DNA from: Limiplasma sp958448555
Lineage (GTDB): Bacteria; Bacillota; Clostridia; Christensenellales; Aristaeellaceae
Assembly: GCA_958448555.1 (NCBI GenBank)
Contig: CAUDEL010000047.1
Coordinates: forward strand, 1 to 24,243
DNA length: 24,243 nt
Reading direction: 5' to 3'
The position numbers and the translations under genes were made by a program. Numbering within the stretch: position 1 is the stretch's first letter; the number at the start of each line of letters is the position of its first letter. A model generated the notes under the pieces. The model saw only the letters and a list, made by a program, of their open reading frames with translations, searched no databases and was not told the origin of the DNA. Positions 15,443 through 22,616 of the stretch are shown here, piece by piece.

Positions 15443-15815
15443 CGAGAGGGAGCTGGATGCCGGGACGTTTCTGGCGCTTGTCAACGCCGTCTGGCCGGGG
15501 ACATACGACCCGAACAGGACGCGCGAGGCCCTGAAACGCACGATGAACCTCACGGCCTATGATGGCGGGCGGCTGGTGGGCTGCCTGAGGATGCTCACGG
15601 ACGGATACTTTTTCGGGACCATCACGGAGTTGCTGGTGCTCCCGGAATATCAGGGACGGGGCATCGGAAGCGCGCTCGTGCGTCTGGCAAGGGAGCATGC
15701 CCCGACGCTTCTGTTTTTCGGCGCCAAGCCGGGAGCGGAGGCGTTCTATGAGAAAAACGGCTGCGAGCGAAGCCTTCAGTCCTATATGATCCCCAAAGCC
15801 AAAGCGGCAAAATAA
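15426..15815 (+). CDS. GNAT-family N-acetyltransferase
   Basis: The 129-residue product has the GNAT core: a beta strand (ITELLVLPEY) followed by the acetyl-CoA pyrophosphate loop QGRGIGSALV, and a C-terminal FYEKNGCE motif. The substrate is unknown. The ATG overlaps the end of recQ by 17 bases and is preceded by GGGAGG within the recQ coding sequence, so the two genes are co-transcribed. The short length is normal for a minimal GNAT enzyme. The stop codon abuts the serS terminator hairpin. Confidence 0.88.
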   Translation: MEYRADERELDAGTFLALVNAVWPGTYDPNRTREALKRTMNLTAYDGGRLVGCLRMLTDGYFFGTITELLVLPEYQGRGIGSALVRLAREHAPTLLFFGAKPGAEAFYEKNGCERSLQSYMIPKAKAAK

Positions 15816-15854
15816 ACGCGCAGGGGCGAAGGAAATGCCTTCTCCCCTGCGCGT
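15816..15854 (-). terminator. Terminator of serS, shared with the convergent GNAT gene
   Basis: A perfect 11-bp stem (15816-15826 with 15844-15854) contains an inner GAAGG/CCTTC stem. On the minus strand it is followed by TTATTTTGCC, giving a fair T-tract 7 bases after the serS stop. On the plus strand it lies directly after the GNAT stop but without a T-run. Confidence 0.82.
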
Positions 15855-15860
15855 CTCCGA

Positions 15861-17132
15861 TCACTTGATGAGATCGGTGCCCATGTAGGGCACAAGCGCC
15901 TCGGGGACGGTCACGGTGCCGTCCTCGTTCTGGTAGTTTTCCAAAATGGCGGCCACCGTGCGGCCCACGGCCACGCCGCTGCCGTTGAGTGTGTGGGCGA
16001 ACTGGGGCTTGGCCTTGGGGTTGTCGCGGTAGCGGATGCCGGCGCGGCGGGCCTGGAAGTCCTCGCAGTTGGAGCAGCTGGAAATTTCCACATACCGGCC
16101 GTAGCTGGGCATCCAGACCTCCACGTCATAGGTCTTGGCGGCGCTGAAGCCCATGTCGCCGGTGCACAGCGTCACCACGCGGTAGGGCAGGCCCAGCAGC
16201 TGAAGCACCTTTTCGGCCTCGGCGGTCATGCTCTCCAGCTCGTCATAGCTCTGCTCGGGCTTGGCGATCTTGACCATCTCCACCTTGTTGAACTGGTGCT
16301 GGCGGATCAGGCCGCGCGTGTCGCGCCCGGCGCTGCCCGCCTCGGCGCGGAAGCACGTCGAATACGCGCAATGGCGGATGGGCAGCTGCGCACCGTCCAA
16401 AATCATCTCGCGGTACATGTTGGTCACGGGCACCTCCGCCGTGGGGATGAGGAAGGTGTCCTTGTCCACCTTGTAGGCGTCCTCCTCAAACTTGGGCAGC
16501 TGGCCGGTGCCGGTCATGGTGGCGCGGGTCACCATGTAGGGGGGATAGACCTCGTCGTAGCCGTTTTCCACGTGGGTGTTGAGGAAGAAGTTGATGATGG
16601 CGCGCTCCAGCCGCGCACCCAGCCCGCGGTAGAAGGTAAAGCGCGCGCCGGAGACCTTGGCGGCGGTGTCAAAGTCCAGGATGCCAAGGTCGGTGCCGAT
16701 GTCCCAGTGCGCCTTGGGCGTCCAGCCGAATTCGCGCGGGGTGCCCCAGCGGCGCTTTTCGACGTTGTCGTGATCGTCCTTGCCAAGCGGCACGCTTTTG
16801 TGGGGGAAGTTGGGCACCGTCATGAGAAACGCATCCATCGCGGCGTCCAGCTCGGCGATGTCCGCGTCGAAGGCGGCGATCTCGTCACCCACCTTGCGCA
16901 TCTCCTCCATGATGCCGGCGACCTCGGCCTCGGAGCCGCCCCGTTTCTTGATCTCGCCGATCTTCTTGCTCTCGGCGTTGCGAAGCGCCTTCTTTTCCTC
17001 CACCTGCGCCATCAGGCGGCGGCGCTTTTCGTCCTGGGCGAGAAACTCGTCGATGGAGATATCCTTGTTGCGCGCCTTGAGCGCGTCGCGCAGCTCCTGG
17101 GGATTCTGACGGATGCGTTTGATGTCCAACAT
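15861..17132 (-). CDS. serS: Seryl-tRNA synthetase
   Basis: The 423-residue product is a class II synthetase. A coiled-coil N-terminal arm (about 30-105, Lys/Glu/Arg-rich) binds the tRNA-Ser long variable arm. Motif 2 is visible as CFRAEAGSAGRDTRGLIRQH and motif 3 near the end as GSGVAVGRTVAAILENYQ; the EISSCSNCEDFQARR segment is typical of SerS. It charges tRNA-Ser in the cytoplasm. AGGAGG lies 9 bases before the ATG at 17132. Expression is controlled by the T-box leader at 17172-17408, so it should rise when uncharged tRNA-Ser accumulates. Confidence 0.97.
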   Translation of the reverse strand: MLDIKRIRQNPQELRDALKARNKDISIDEFLAQDEKRRRLMAQVEEKKALRNAESKKIGEIKKRGGSEAEVAGIMEEMRKVGDEIAAFDADIAELDAAMDAFLMTVPNFPHKSVPLGKDDHDNVEKRRWGTPREFGWTPKAHWDIGTDLGILDFDTAAKVSGARFTFYRGLGARLERAIINFFLNTHVENGYDEVYPPYMVTRATMTGTGQLPKFEEDAYKVDKDTFLIPTAEVPVTNMYREMILDGAQLPIRHCAYSTCFRAEAGSAGRDTRGLIRQHQFNKVEMVKIAKPEQSYDELESMTAEAEKVLQLLGLPYRVVTLCTGDMGFSAAKTYDVEVWMPSYGRYVEISSCSNCEDFQARRAGIRYRDNPKAKPQFAHTLNGSGVAVGRTVAAILENYQNEDGTVTVPEALVPYMGTDLIK

Positions 17133-17171
17133 GGATGGGTTGCCTCCTTAAAAATGTGGTGCCTTCGACAG

Positions 17172-17408
17172 AAAAACGCCCCTGACGGCTGCTTGATGCA
17201 GCCACAGGGACGGAGGGGAAGCGTTTCTCCGCGGTGCCACCCGGCTTAAGGCTTTCGCCTTCACTCTGTTGCGCTATATCGGGCGCGCCCGCGCGACTCC
17301 TCGCCGCATGGCTCGCATGACGGAACAGGCGGCCGCCGCCGCAGCCTCGCACCCTCCGGCTGCTCTCTTGAGGCGGCAAGGCGGCCAATAATCATGGTCC
17401 CTGCCATG
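17172..17408 (-). ncRNA. T-box riboswitch (serine) upstream of serS
   Basis: On the minus strand the hallmark T-box sequence GGGTGGCACCGCGG lies at 17229-17242. Its TGGC would pair with a tRNA end GCCA, fitting G73 of tRNA-Ser. Stem I is recognisable: basal AUGGC/GCCAU, a GGGA/CGA kink-turn and an apical loop GGGUGCGAGG between AGCAGCC and GGCUGC. The best specifier candidate is UCC (Ser) at 17322-17324. The terminator hairpin (17177-17192 with 17198-17212, imperfect) is followed by T5 (17172-17176). Confidence 0.95.
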
Positions 17409-17414
17409 GCGTGT

Positions 17415-17443
17415 ATTATACGCGCATTTCCCTGCTTTGACAA
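17415..17443 (-). promoter_or_regulatory. Promoter of serS
   Basis: On the minus strand TTGTCA (17438-17443) and a perfect TATAAT (17415-17420) are separated by 17 bases. Transcription would start at the base of T-box stem I. Confidence 0.9.
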
Positions 17444-17456
17444 GCCCCAAAATGCC

Positions 17457-17726
17457 TTATGAAATGCTGTGCTTGACGCGGTCGCGCTCCTCGGCGCGCT
17501 TGGCGTTGTTGAAGCGGTCCAGCGTGCCCACCAGATAGCCGGTGATGCGGCGGATGCGGTGGAAGGGGCGCTCGCCCAGGTCGTAGTTGAGTTCCACCTC
17601 GTCGCCGCATACGTTGATGTCGATGTGGCGGGGCTCGACGCCGTACTTCTTGGTGGCGCGGGCGATATAGGCGTCAATTTCGTTTTGCTCAAGCGTGCCA
17701 TTGGTCACGGTAACGGAACAAGCCAT
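17457..17726 (-). CDS. Small protein resembling the C-terminal tail of anaerobic ribonucleotide reductase
   Basis: The product is 89 residues from the ATG at 17726, which has AAGGAAGG 6 bases upstream; an in-frame ATG at 17753 lacks a ribosome site. The N-terminal half is acidic and mixed. The C-terminal half (RITGYLVGTLDRFNNAKRAE at about 60-79, then ERDRVKH) resembles the extreme C-terminal segment of NrdD-type proteins, and short proteins of this kind are often annotated as anaerobic ribonucleoside-triphosphate reductase. It has no glycyl-radical motif or CxxC pairs and is far too short to be a reductase, so it may be a stand-alone regulatory or accessory domain. It is a single gene with its own promoter. 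Confidence 0.7.
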   Translation of the reverse strand: MACSVTVTNGTLEQNEIDAYIARATKKYGVEPRHIDINVCGDEVELNYDLGERPFHRIRRITGYLVGTLDRFNNAKRAEERDRVKHSIS

Positions 17727-17779
17727 GGTATACCTTCCTTTCAGAACCGGCAAGTAAACACCAGATGTTGTGCGAATCT

Positions 17780-17788
17780 ATTGTACCA
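17780..17788 (-). promoter_or_regulatory. Extended -10 promoter of the NrdD-tail-like gene
   Basis: On the minus strand TGG-TACAAT (17780-17788) is an extended -10. No clear -35 is present at 17 bases. It lies about 54 bases before the ATG. Confidence 0.5.
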
Positions 17789-17852
17789 CGTTTTTGGGAA
17801 AGTGAAGCATAAAAATTTTTGGAACCACAAAAAAATGCCGCCGTCTGTCCGC

Positions 17853-17881
17853 TTGTAAGCGGGCGCGGCTTGTGATATGCT
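17853..17881 (+). promoter_or_regulatory. Promoter of the ACT-MBL gene
   Basis: TTGTAA (17853-17858) and TATGCT (17876-17881) are 17 bases apart. The -10 overlaps an in-frame ATG at 17877, an argument against that ATG as the start codon. Confidence 0.6.
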
Positions 17882-17918
17882 GGCAGCGTACGTCCAACCC
17901 GGGAAGGAAGAGGCACAG

Positions 17919-19349
17919 ATGAGGCAGACCTTTACCACCACCATGCCCGACCGCGCGGGCGCCTTTCTCAAGGCCAGCCGCAGCATTGCGGCCGTGGGCG
18001 CCAACATCACGCGCGTGAGCTACAACAAGGCCGTGGATATGCACATCCTCTTTATCGAGGTGGACGGGACGGAGGAACAGCTTTCGCGCGTGGAGCGCGA
18101 GCTGCGAAAGCTGGGCTACCTGCCCGACGGCGCGCGTCCGGCCACGGTGATGCTTTTGGAATTTGAGCTCCGGGATGAGCCGGGGGTGGTGCTGCCCGTG
18201 CTTGAGCTCATCAACCGCTTCCGCTTCAACATCTCCTACATCAGCTCGCAGGAAAACGGCGGGCCGTGCCAGCAGTTCCGCATGGGCCTTCTGGTGGAGG
18301 ACGAGGCCGAGGTCAGCCGCTTTATGCGCGAGGCGTCGGCGCTGTGCCCGGTTCGCGTCATCCATTACGACAAGGCGGAAAAGAACCTGGACAACACCGC
18401 CTTCTATCTCAACTTCGCCGGCGAGATCGGCCGCAAGGCGGGTCTTCACGAGAGGGAGCGGCGCGCCCTGATGGTCAGCGCCAATCAGGTCATGCAGATG
18501 CTCGACAGCCGGGACGAGGCCCCTTACAAGACCTTCGAGTACATCGGCCGCTTCGCCGAACACCTCCATGCCTGCCGCGGCGCGGCCTACGAGGCCCGGC
18601 TGAGCGCCTGGGAGGGCGCCGCGGGCGCTCGCGTGCTGCTGGCCGAGCCGCCGGCCGGCTGCAACGTGACGGTGATTGAAAAGGATGGGGAGGCGCTGTT
18701 TGTGGACGGCGGCTTCGCGTGCCTGAGGCGGGAGACGCTGGCGGCGCTGTCCTCGCTGGCGCGGCATTTCGCCAGCCGTCAGCGAACCGCCATCATCACG
18801 CACGCGGACGTGGACCACTGCGGCCTGCTGGACCTCTATGACGATGTGTACATGAGCCTGAAGTGCCTGCAAAACTTTGAATGGGAGCGGGCGGGGGAAG
18901 ACAACTGGCGCGAGCGAAACCCCCTTCATGCGCCCTATGTGCGCATCAGCAAGCTGCTCTCCGGCTACCGCCCGCCCGAGTCGGCGCGGCTGCATGCGGT
19001 GGGCGGATCGCTTGAGATGTGCGGGCAGCCCCTGGAAAAAATCGGGACGTTTGATTTTCATGGACTTTCTTTTGAAGCCTGGGAGGGCTTCGGCGGGCAT
19101 GTGGCGGGGGAGACGATCTGGGTGGAACGCAGCGAGCGCATCGCGCTGACCGGGGACGTGTTTGTGAACCTCCGTGGCTTTACAAAGCCACAGGCCGCCT
19201 TCAACCGCCTCGCGCCTTTTCTGATGACCTCCGTAGACACCGACCCCCGTCGGGCCGCCGCCGAGCGCGAGGCGCTCAAGAGCGTGCTGGGGGCGGGGGA
19301 ATGGCTTATGGTGGGGGCGCACGGCGCGCCGGCGGTGTGGCGGCTCTAA
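17919..19349 (+). CDS. Double-ACT domain / metallo-beta-lactamase-fold fusion protein
   Basis: The 476-residue product starts at the ATG at 17919 (GGAAGGAAGAGG upstream). Residues 3-72 form one ACT domain (TTTMPDRAGAFLKASRSIAAVGANI) and 78-150 a second (EFELRDEPGVVLPVLELINR). A linker of about 90 residues leads to an MBL-fold domain (about 240-476). Its metal motif is THADVDHCG with H295, D297, D299 and H300, where D297 replaces the usual second His. Later candidate ligands are H394 (GGH), D413 (TGDVF) and H468 (GAHG). ACT domains usually bind amino acids or other small ligands and control an attached enzyme; the MBL part is a predicted metal-dependent hydrolase of unknown substrate. Its stop overlaps that of the convergent helicase gene. 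Confidence 0.85.
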   Translation: MRQTFTTTMPDRAGAFLKASRSIAAVGANITRVSYNKAVDMHILFIEVDGTEEQLSRVERELRKLGYLPDGARPATVMLLEFELRDEPGVVLPVLELINRFRFNISYISSQENGGPCQQFRMGLLVEDEAEVSRFMREASALCPVRVIHYDKAEKNLDNTAFYLNFAGEIGRKAGLHERERRALMVSANQVMQMLDSRDEAPYKTFEYIGRFAEHLHACRGAAYEARLSAWEGAAGARVLLAEPPAGCNVTVIEKDGEALFVDGGFACLRRETLAALSSLARHFASRQRTAIITHADVDHCGLLDLYDDVYMSLKCLQNFEWERAGEDNWRERNPLHAPYVRISKLLSGYRPPESARLHAVGGSLEMCGQPLEKIGTFDFHGLSFEAWEGFGGHVAGETIWVERSERIALTGDVFVNLRGFTKPQAAFNRLAPFLMTSVDTDPRRAAAEREALKSVLGAGEWLMVGAHGAPAVWRL

Positions 19350-22300
19350 AAGAGGGAGAGCTGCTCCATGCGGGGCGGGCGCGGCCGGACCGGCTCGCGC
19401 GCGCCGGGCACCTCGTCAAGAAAGACGGAGGGCTCGCCGCCGCAGGTGAGGATCAGCTCCTCCCTTGCGCGCGTCACGCCCACGAAAAACAGCCTTCGTT
19501 CCTCCTGCGGGTCCGTGGGAAGGCCCTCTCGCTCCAAAGGCAGGCCGCCCCTGCTCACCCCGGCGAGGAATACAACGGGAAACTCCAGCCCCTTGGCCGC
19601 GTGTAGCGTCATCAGGCGCACCGCGCCGGACTGGTAGCCTGCCCCCGATGCGCGGCGGATGTCTCCCTCCTCGCCCAGACGCAGGGAATCAAGAAAATCC
19701 TCCATGGAAGCGTGGAATACGGCGGCGCTGAGCAGGTGCTCCACGGGCCGGGATTTCAGGCCCGTCCGGGTGGCCAGCATGTCCAGCAGCTTTCGGGGCC
19801 TGTCCTTTTTGATCTGGGGCGCGAGCGCCTCTACCGCATCCAGCCAGGGGATGAGCGGTGCAAAGGGAGAGAGCTCTTCATGCAGGTTTTTCCCGGCCAG
19901 CGCTACCGCCGCGCGCTGGCACAGCGGGTCCGGCACGCGCCACAGGCCCTTGAGGCAGGCAGTGAGCGAAGGGGTGTCGCCGGGGTCCAGAAGCGATGCA
20001 AAAAAGCCCAGAAGCCCCTGTACGGCGGCGTCCTCCATGAAGGCGCCGCGGCCCGAAATCACGCAGGGGATGCTGTCATGGATGAGGCAGGTTTCGATCT
20101 GCTCCAGCTGACGCCGGGTGCGGCAGAGCACCGCGATATCCGAAAACGGACGGACGCTGGCGCGGTCGCGGCCCATGCGCTGGGCGTCGAGCATGTCCAC
20201 GCCGCCGGCCATGCGGGCGATTTCCCTGGCGATCCAGATCCCCTCGGAAAAAGGGTCCGGGGCCTGCGTCACGCGCACGGCCACGCCGTCCGGGCGGGTG
20301 GGCTCAAGCACGCGCGGGGCGCCTGGATTGGGAGAGATGGCGCGCAGGGCCGCCTCCAGCACCTGGGGCGTGGAGCGGTAGTTGCGTTTGAGCGTCACCA
20401 CCTCGGCCTGCGGGCGCGCGGCCAGCAGGCGGTCGAAGCACGTCGCGTCCGCGCCGCGGAAGCCGTAGATGGCCTGATCCGGGTCGCCGATGACAAACAG
20501 TCCCTTGCCCTGCGCGCTCCAGCGCTCAATCAGGGCATGCTGGACAGGGTTGATGTCCTGAAACTCATCCACCAGCAGATAACGGAAACCGCGCCGTGCC
20601 GATATGTCGGCGTCCAGCGCGTCCAGGAGCAGGTCGTCCAGGTCGCGCAGGCCCAGCGCGCGGAGGCGCTCGTCATAGGCCTGCGCCGCCCAACCGGGCA
20701 GGCCGGAAACGGCGGGCGTGCGCATGCGCAGGCCGCTTTTGAACAGGGACACAAGCCGCAGGGCCTCGGCGGGGGAAAGCCGCTCGCCGTGCTCCTCAAG
20801 CAGCGCGGCCATCGTCTCCAGCGCCTGGGCGCGCGAGATCAGAGGCCGGGGGGCCACCAGCGTCTGGCACACCGCATGGAAGGTGCCCACCGTCAGCCCG
20901 CGCACGCCCTTTTTGCCAAGCCGTAGCGTCAGACGCTCCAACATCTCGGCGGCGGCCTGACGGGTGAAGGTGACGGCCGTGATCTCCGCAGGGGAGACGC
21001 CCTCGGACTCGATCAACCAGGCGATGCGGGAAACCAGCGTGCGCGTCTTGCCCGTGCCGGGCCCCGCGATCACGGCGGTGCAGGCGGCCCGGGAATGGAC
21101 GGCCCGGTCCTGCTCGGGGTTGGGCGCGTCAGCCATCGGAGGCGGCGAGGCCGGCGCGGGACCGGGAGAAAGGGTTTCCCGCCTTCGGGCGGGAGGCGCG
21201 CTGCTCAGCCCCGCCAGTCCCAAAAGCGAGGTCTGCCCCGAGAGCATCTCCAGCTCGCCCGGCTCAAAGAGGGAGATCACGCCGTATTCGCCGTCATATC
21301 CCGCCTTTCGGATGACGCGCCCGGCGCGCATGCGGCGGATGCCCTCGGCTGCGGCAAATCCCGCCTCGCGCTCGATGACCGTTGGGTCCAGCTCGCGCAG
21401 GATGCGCATCTCCGGCCCAAGGCGGGAAAGCAGGGACAGATACGCCTCCTGCGCCTTTTTGGAGGCGGGGGACACCCCCATGCACCCGGCCAGCACCTCG
21501 GGGAGCGGGATCAGGCTTTCAAACGGCTTTGGAAGCGGGATGGGCTCCGGGCGGTCCGCAAGCTGCTCCACCCGGTGCAGCACACCCACCGTCAGGCTTC
21601 GTCCGCATACAGGGCAGCGCCCGCCCAGCGCCGCGGTCTGCGCCGGCTCCAGGCAGCACTGGCAGCGGCGGTGGCCGTCCAGATGATACTTGCCTTCCTC
21701 GGGATAGAATTCGACCGTGCCGTGCAGCCCCTCCCCGGTCTCCAGCGCGTGCCGCAGCGCGGGATAGGACAGGTCGCAGTCCAGCACGTTGGCCTCGCGG
21801 CCCAGCTTGGCGGGAGAATGGGCGTCCGAGTTGGACACCAGGGTGTAGCGGTCCAGCATGGAAAGCCGGCGGTTCATGGGCGGGTCGGAGGACAGGCCCG
21901 TCTCCAGCGCGTGGATGTGGCCCGAAAGGTCGCCGTAACATTCCTCCAGCGTTGAAAAATCCGAAAATGCGCCAAAAAGCGAAAAATGCGGCGTCCAGAT
22001 ATGCGCGGGGATATAGATGGCCTCCGGGCAGCTCTCCAGGGTGATCTCCAGCAGGTCCCGGCTGTCCAGACCCAAAATGGGACGGCCGTCGCTATGGATG
22101 TTGCCGATCGCCTCCAGCCGCTGGGACAGCGCCTCCGCCGCCTCCAGCGAGGGCAGGAGGATCACGTGATGCACCTTGCGAGTCTTGTCGCCGCGCTTGT
22201 AGATGGTGCTGATTTCGCCTGAGATGACAAAGCGCGGCTCCCCCTCGTTCGCGGGGCCGCCGGGGAGGCGAAGCTCAGGCCGGAGGCGGTAGACGCCCTC

Positions 22301-22477
22301 TCCGGCGATCTCCAGCGCCTGGGCCAGCTCCTCCCGCCACGCGGGATGGGTGAAGTCGCCCGTCCCAACCAGATCAATCCCCTTGCGCCGGGCCCACAGA
22401 TCCAGGTGGGGCGCGTCGCAGTCGTGGCTGGTGGCGCGGGAATATTTTGAATGGATGTGCAGATCGGCGATGTACAT
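19346..22477 (-). CDS. PHP-domain / zinc-ribbon / UvrD-type helicase fusion
   Basis: The 1043-residue product has three parts. (1) Residues 1-265 are a PHP-type metal-dependent domain: DLHIHS (H7, H9), GTGDFTHP (D41, H44), SGEIS (E88), KVHHV, PAHIW (H159) and SNSDAH (D218, H220). (2) CxxC pairs C272/C275 and C288/C291 form a likely zinc ribbon, followed by a helical linker of about 160 residues. (3) From about 450 there is a UvrD/Rep superfamily 1 helicase: NPEQ, Walker A GPGTGKT (472-478), DEFQD (637-641), GDPDQAIYGFRG (664-675), RNYRS (698-702), TLHAAKGLEF and VGVTRARE (999-1006). The tail EQLSLF matches the bacterial sliding-clamp-binding motif. The inferred role is DNA repair: a helicase joined to a predicted phosphoesterase or nuclease. 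The ATG at 22477 has GGGGG upstream and a strong promoter. Confidence 0.93.
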   Translation of the reverse strand: MYIADLHIHSKYSRATSHDCDAPHLDLWARRKGIDLVGTGDFTHPAWREELAQALEIAGEGVYRLRPELRLPGGPANEGEPRFVISGEISTIYKRGDKTRKVHHVILLPSLEAAEALSQRLEAIGNIHSDGRPILGLDSRDLLEITLESCPEAIYIPAHIWTPHFSLFGAFSDFSTLEECYGDLSGHIHALETGLSSDPPMNRRLSMLDRYTLVSNSDAHSPAKLGREANVLDCDLSYPALRHALETGEGLHGTVEFYPEEGKYHLDGHRRCQCCLEPAQTAALGGRCPVCGRSLTVGVLHRVEQLADRPEPIPLPKPFESLIPLPEVLAGCMGVSPASKKAQEAYLSLLSRLGPEMRILRELDPTVIEREAGFAAAEGIRRMRAGRVIRKAGYDGEYGVISLFEPGELEMLSGQTSLLGLAGLSSAPPARRRETLSPGPAPASPPPMADAPNPEQDRAVHSRAACTAVIAGPGTGKTRTLVSRIAWLIESEGVSPAEITAVTFTRQAAAEMLERLTLRLGKKGVRGLTVGTFHAVCQTLVAPRPLISRAQALETMAALLEEHGERLSPAEALRLVSLFKSGLRMRTPAVSGLPGWAAQAYDERLRALGLRDLDDLLLDALDADISARRGFRYLLVDEFQDINPVQHALIERWSAQGKGLFVIGDPDQAIYGFRGADATCFDRLLAARPQAEVVTLKRNYRSTPQVLEAALRAISPNPGAPRVLEPTRPDGVAVRVTQAPDPFSEGIWIAREIARMAGGVDMLDAQRMGRDRASVRPFSDIAVLCRTRRQLEQIETCLIHDSIPCVISGRGAFMEDAAVQGLLGFFASLLDPGDTPSLTACLKGLWRVPDPLCQRAAVALAGKNLHEELSPFAPLIPWLDAVEALAPQIKKDRPRKLLDMLATRTGLKSRPVEHLLSAAVFHASMEDFLDSLRLGEEGDIRRASGAGYQSGAVRLMTLHAAKGLEFPVVFLAGVSRGGLPLEREGLPTDPQEERRLFFVGVTRAREELILTCGGEPSVFLDEVPGAREPVRPRPPRMEQLSLF

Positions 22478-22519
22478 ACAAACCCCCGTGCGGCTGTGAT
22501 GTCTGTTTCTTCCGCCCTG

Positions 22520-22548
22520 ATTATAGCGCGGCGGAGGAGGCTTGGCAA
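22520..22548 (-). promoter_or_regulatory. Promoter of the PHP-UvrD gene
   Basis: On the minus strand TTGCCA (22543-22548) and a perfect TATAAT (22520-22525) are exactly 17 bases apart, leaving an untranslated leader of about 35 bases. Confidence 0.85.
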
Positions 22549-22554
22549 CTGCGT

Positions 22555-22583
22555 TTGCTTTTTGCGCCCATCTATGGTTTAAT
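22555..22583 (+). promoter_or_regulatory. Promoter of the acyltransferase gene
   Basis: TTGCTT (22555-22560) and TTTAAT (22578-22583) are 17 bases apart, with an extended TGG before the -10. It stands back-to-back with the PHP-UvrD promoter; six bases separate the two -35 boxes. Confidence 0.65.
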
Positions 22584-22616
22584 AGGCACAGATGACACGG
22601 AGGGGAGCGGTGTGCT

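Noticed and set aside
12713..15553. 946-codon minus-strand frame opposite recQ
   Set aside because: Antisense to recQ and out of frame with the SH3 gene, which it crosses in a second frame. No domain is recognisable.
15993..17249. 418-codon plus-strand frame opposite serS
   Set aside because: Antisense shadow of serS, running into the T-box leader.
17877..17919. Alternative upstream ATG for the ACT-MBL protein
   Set aside because: It lies within the predicted -10 element and has no ribosome site. The ATG at 17919 has GGAAGGAAGAGG just upstream and aligns with the ACT domain start.
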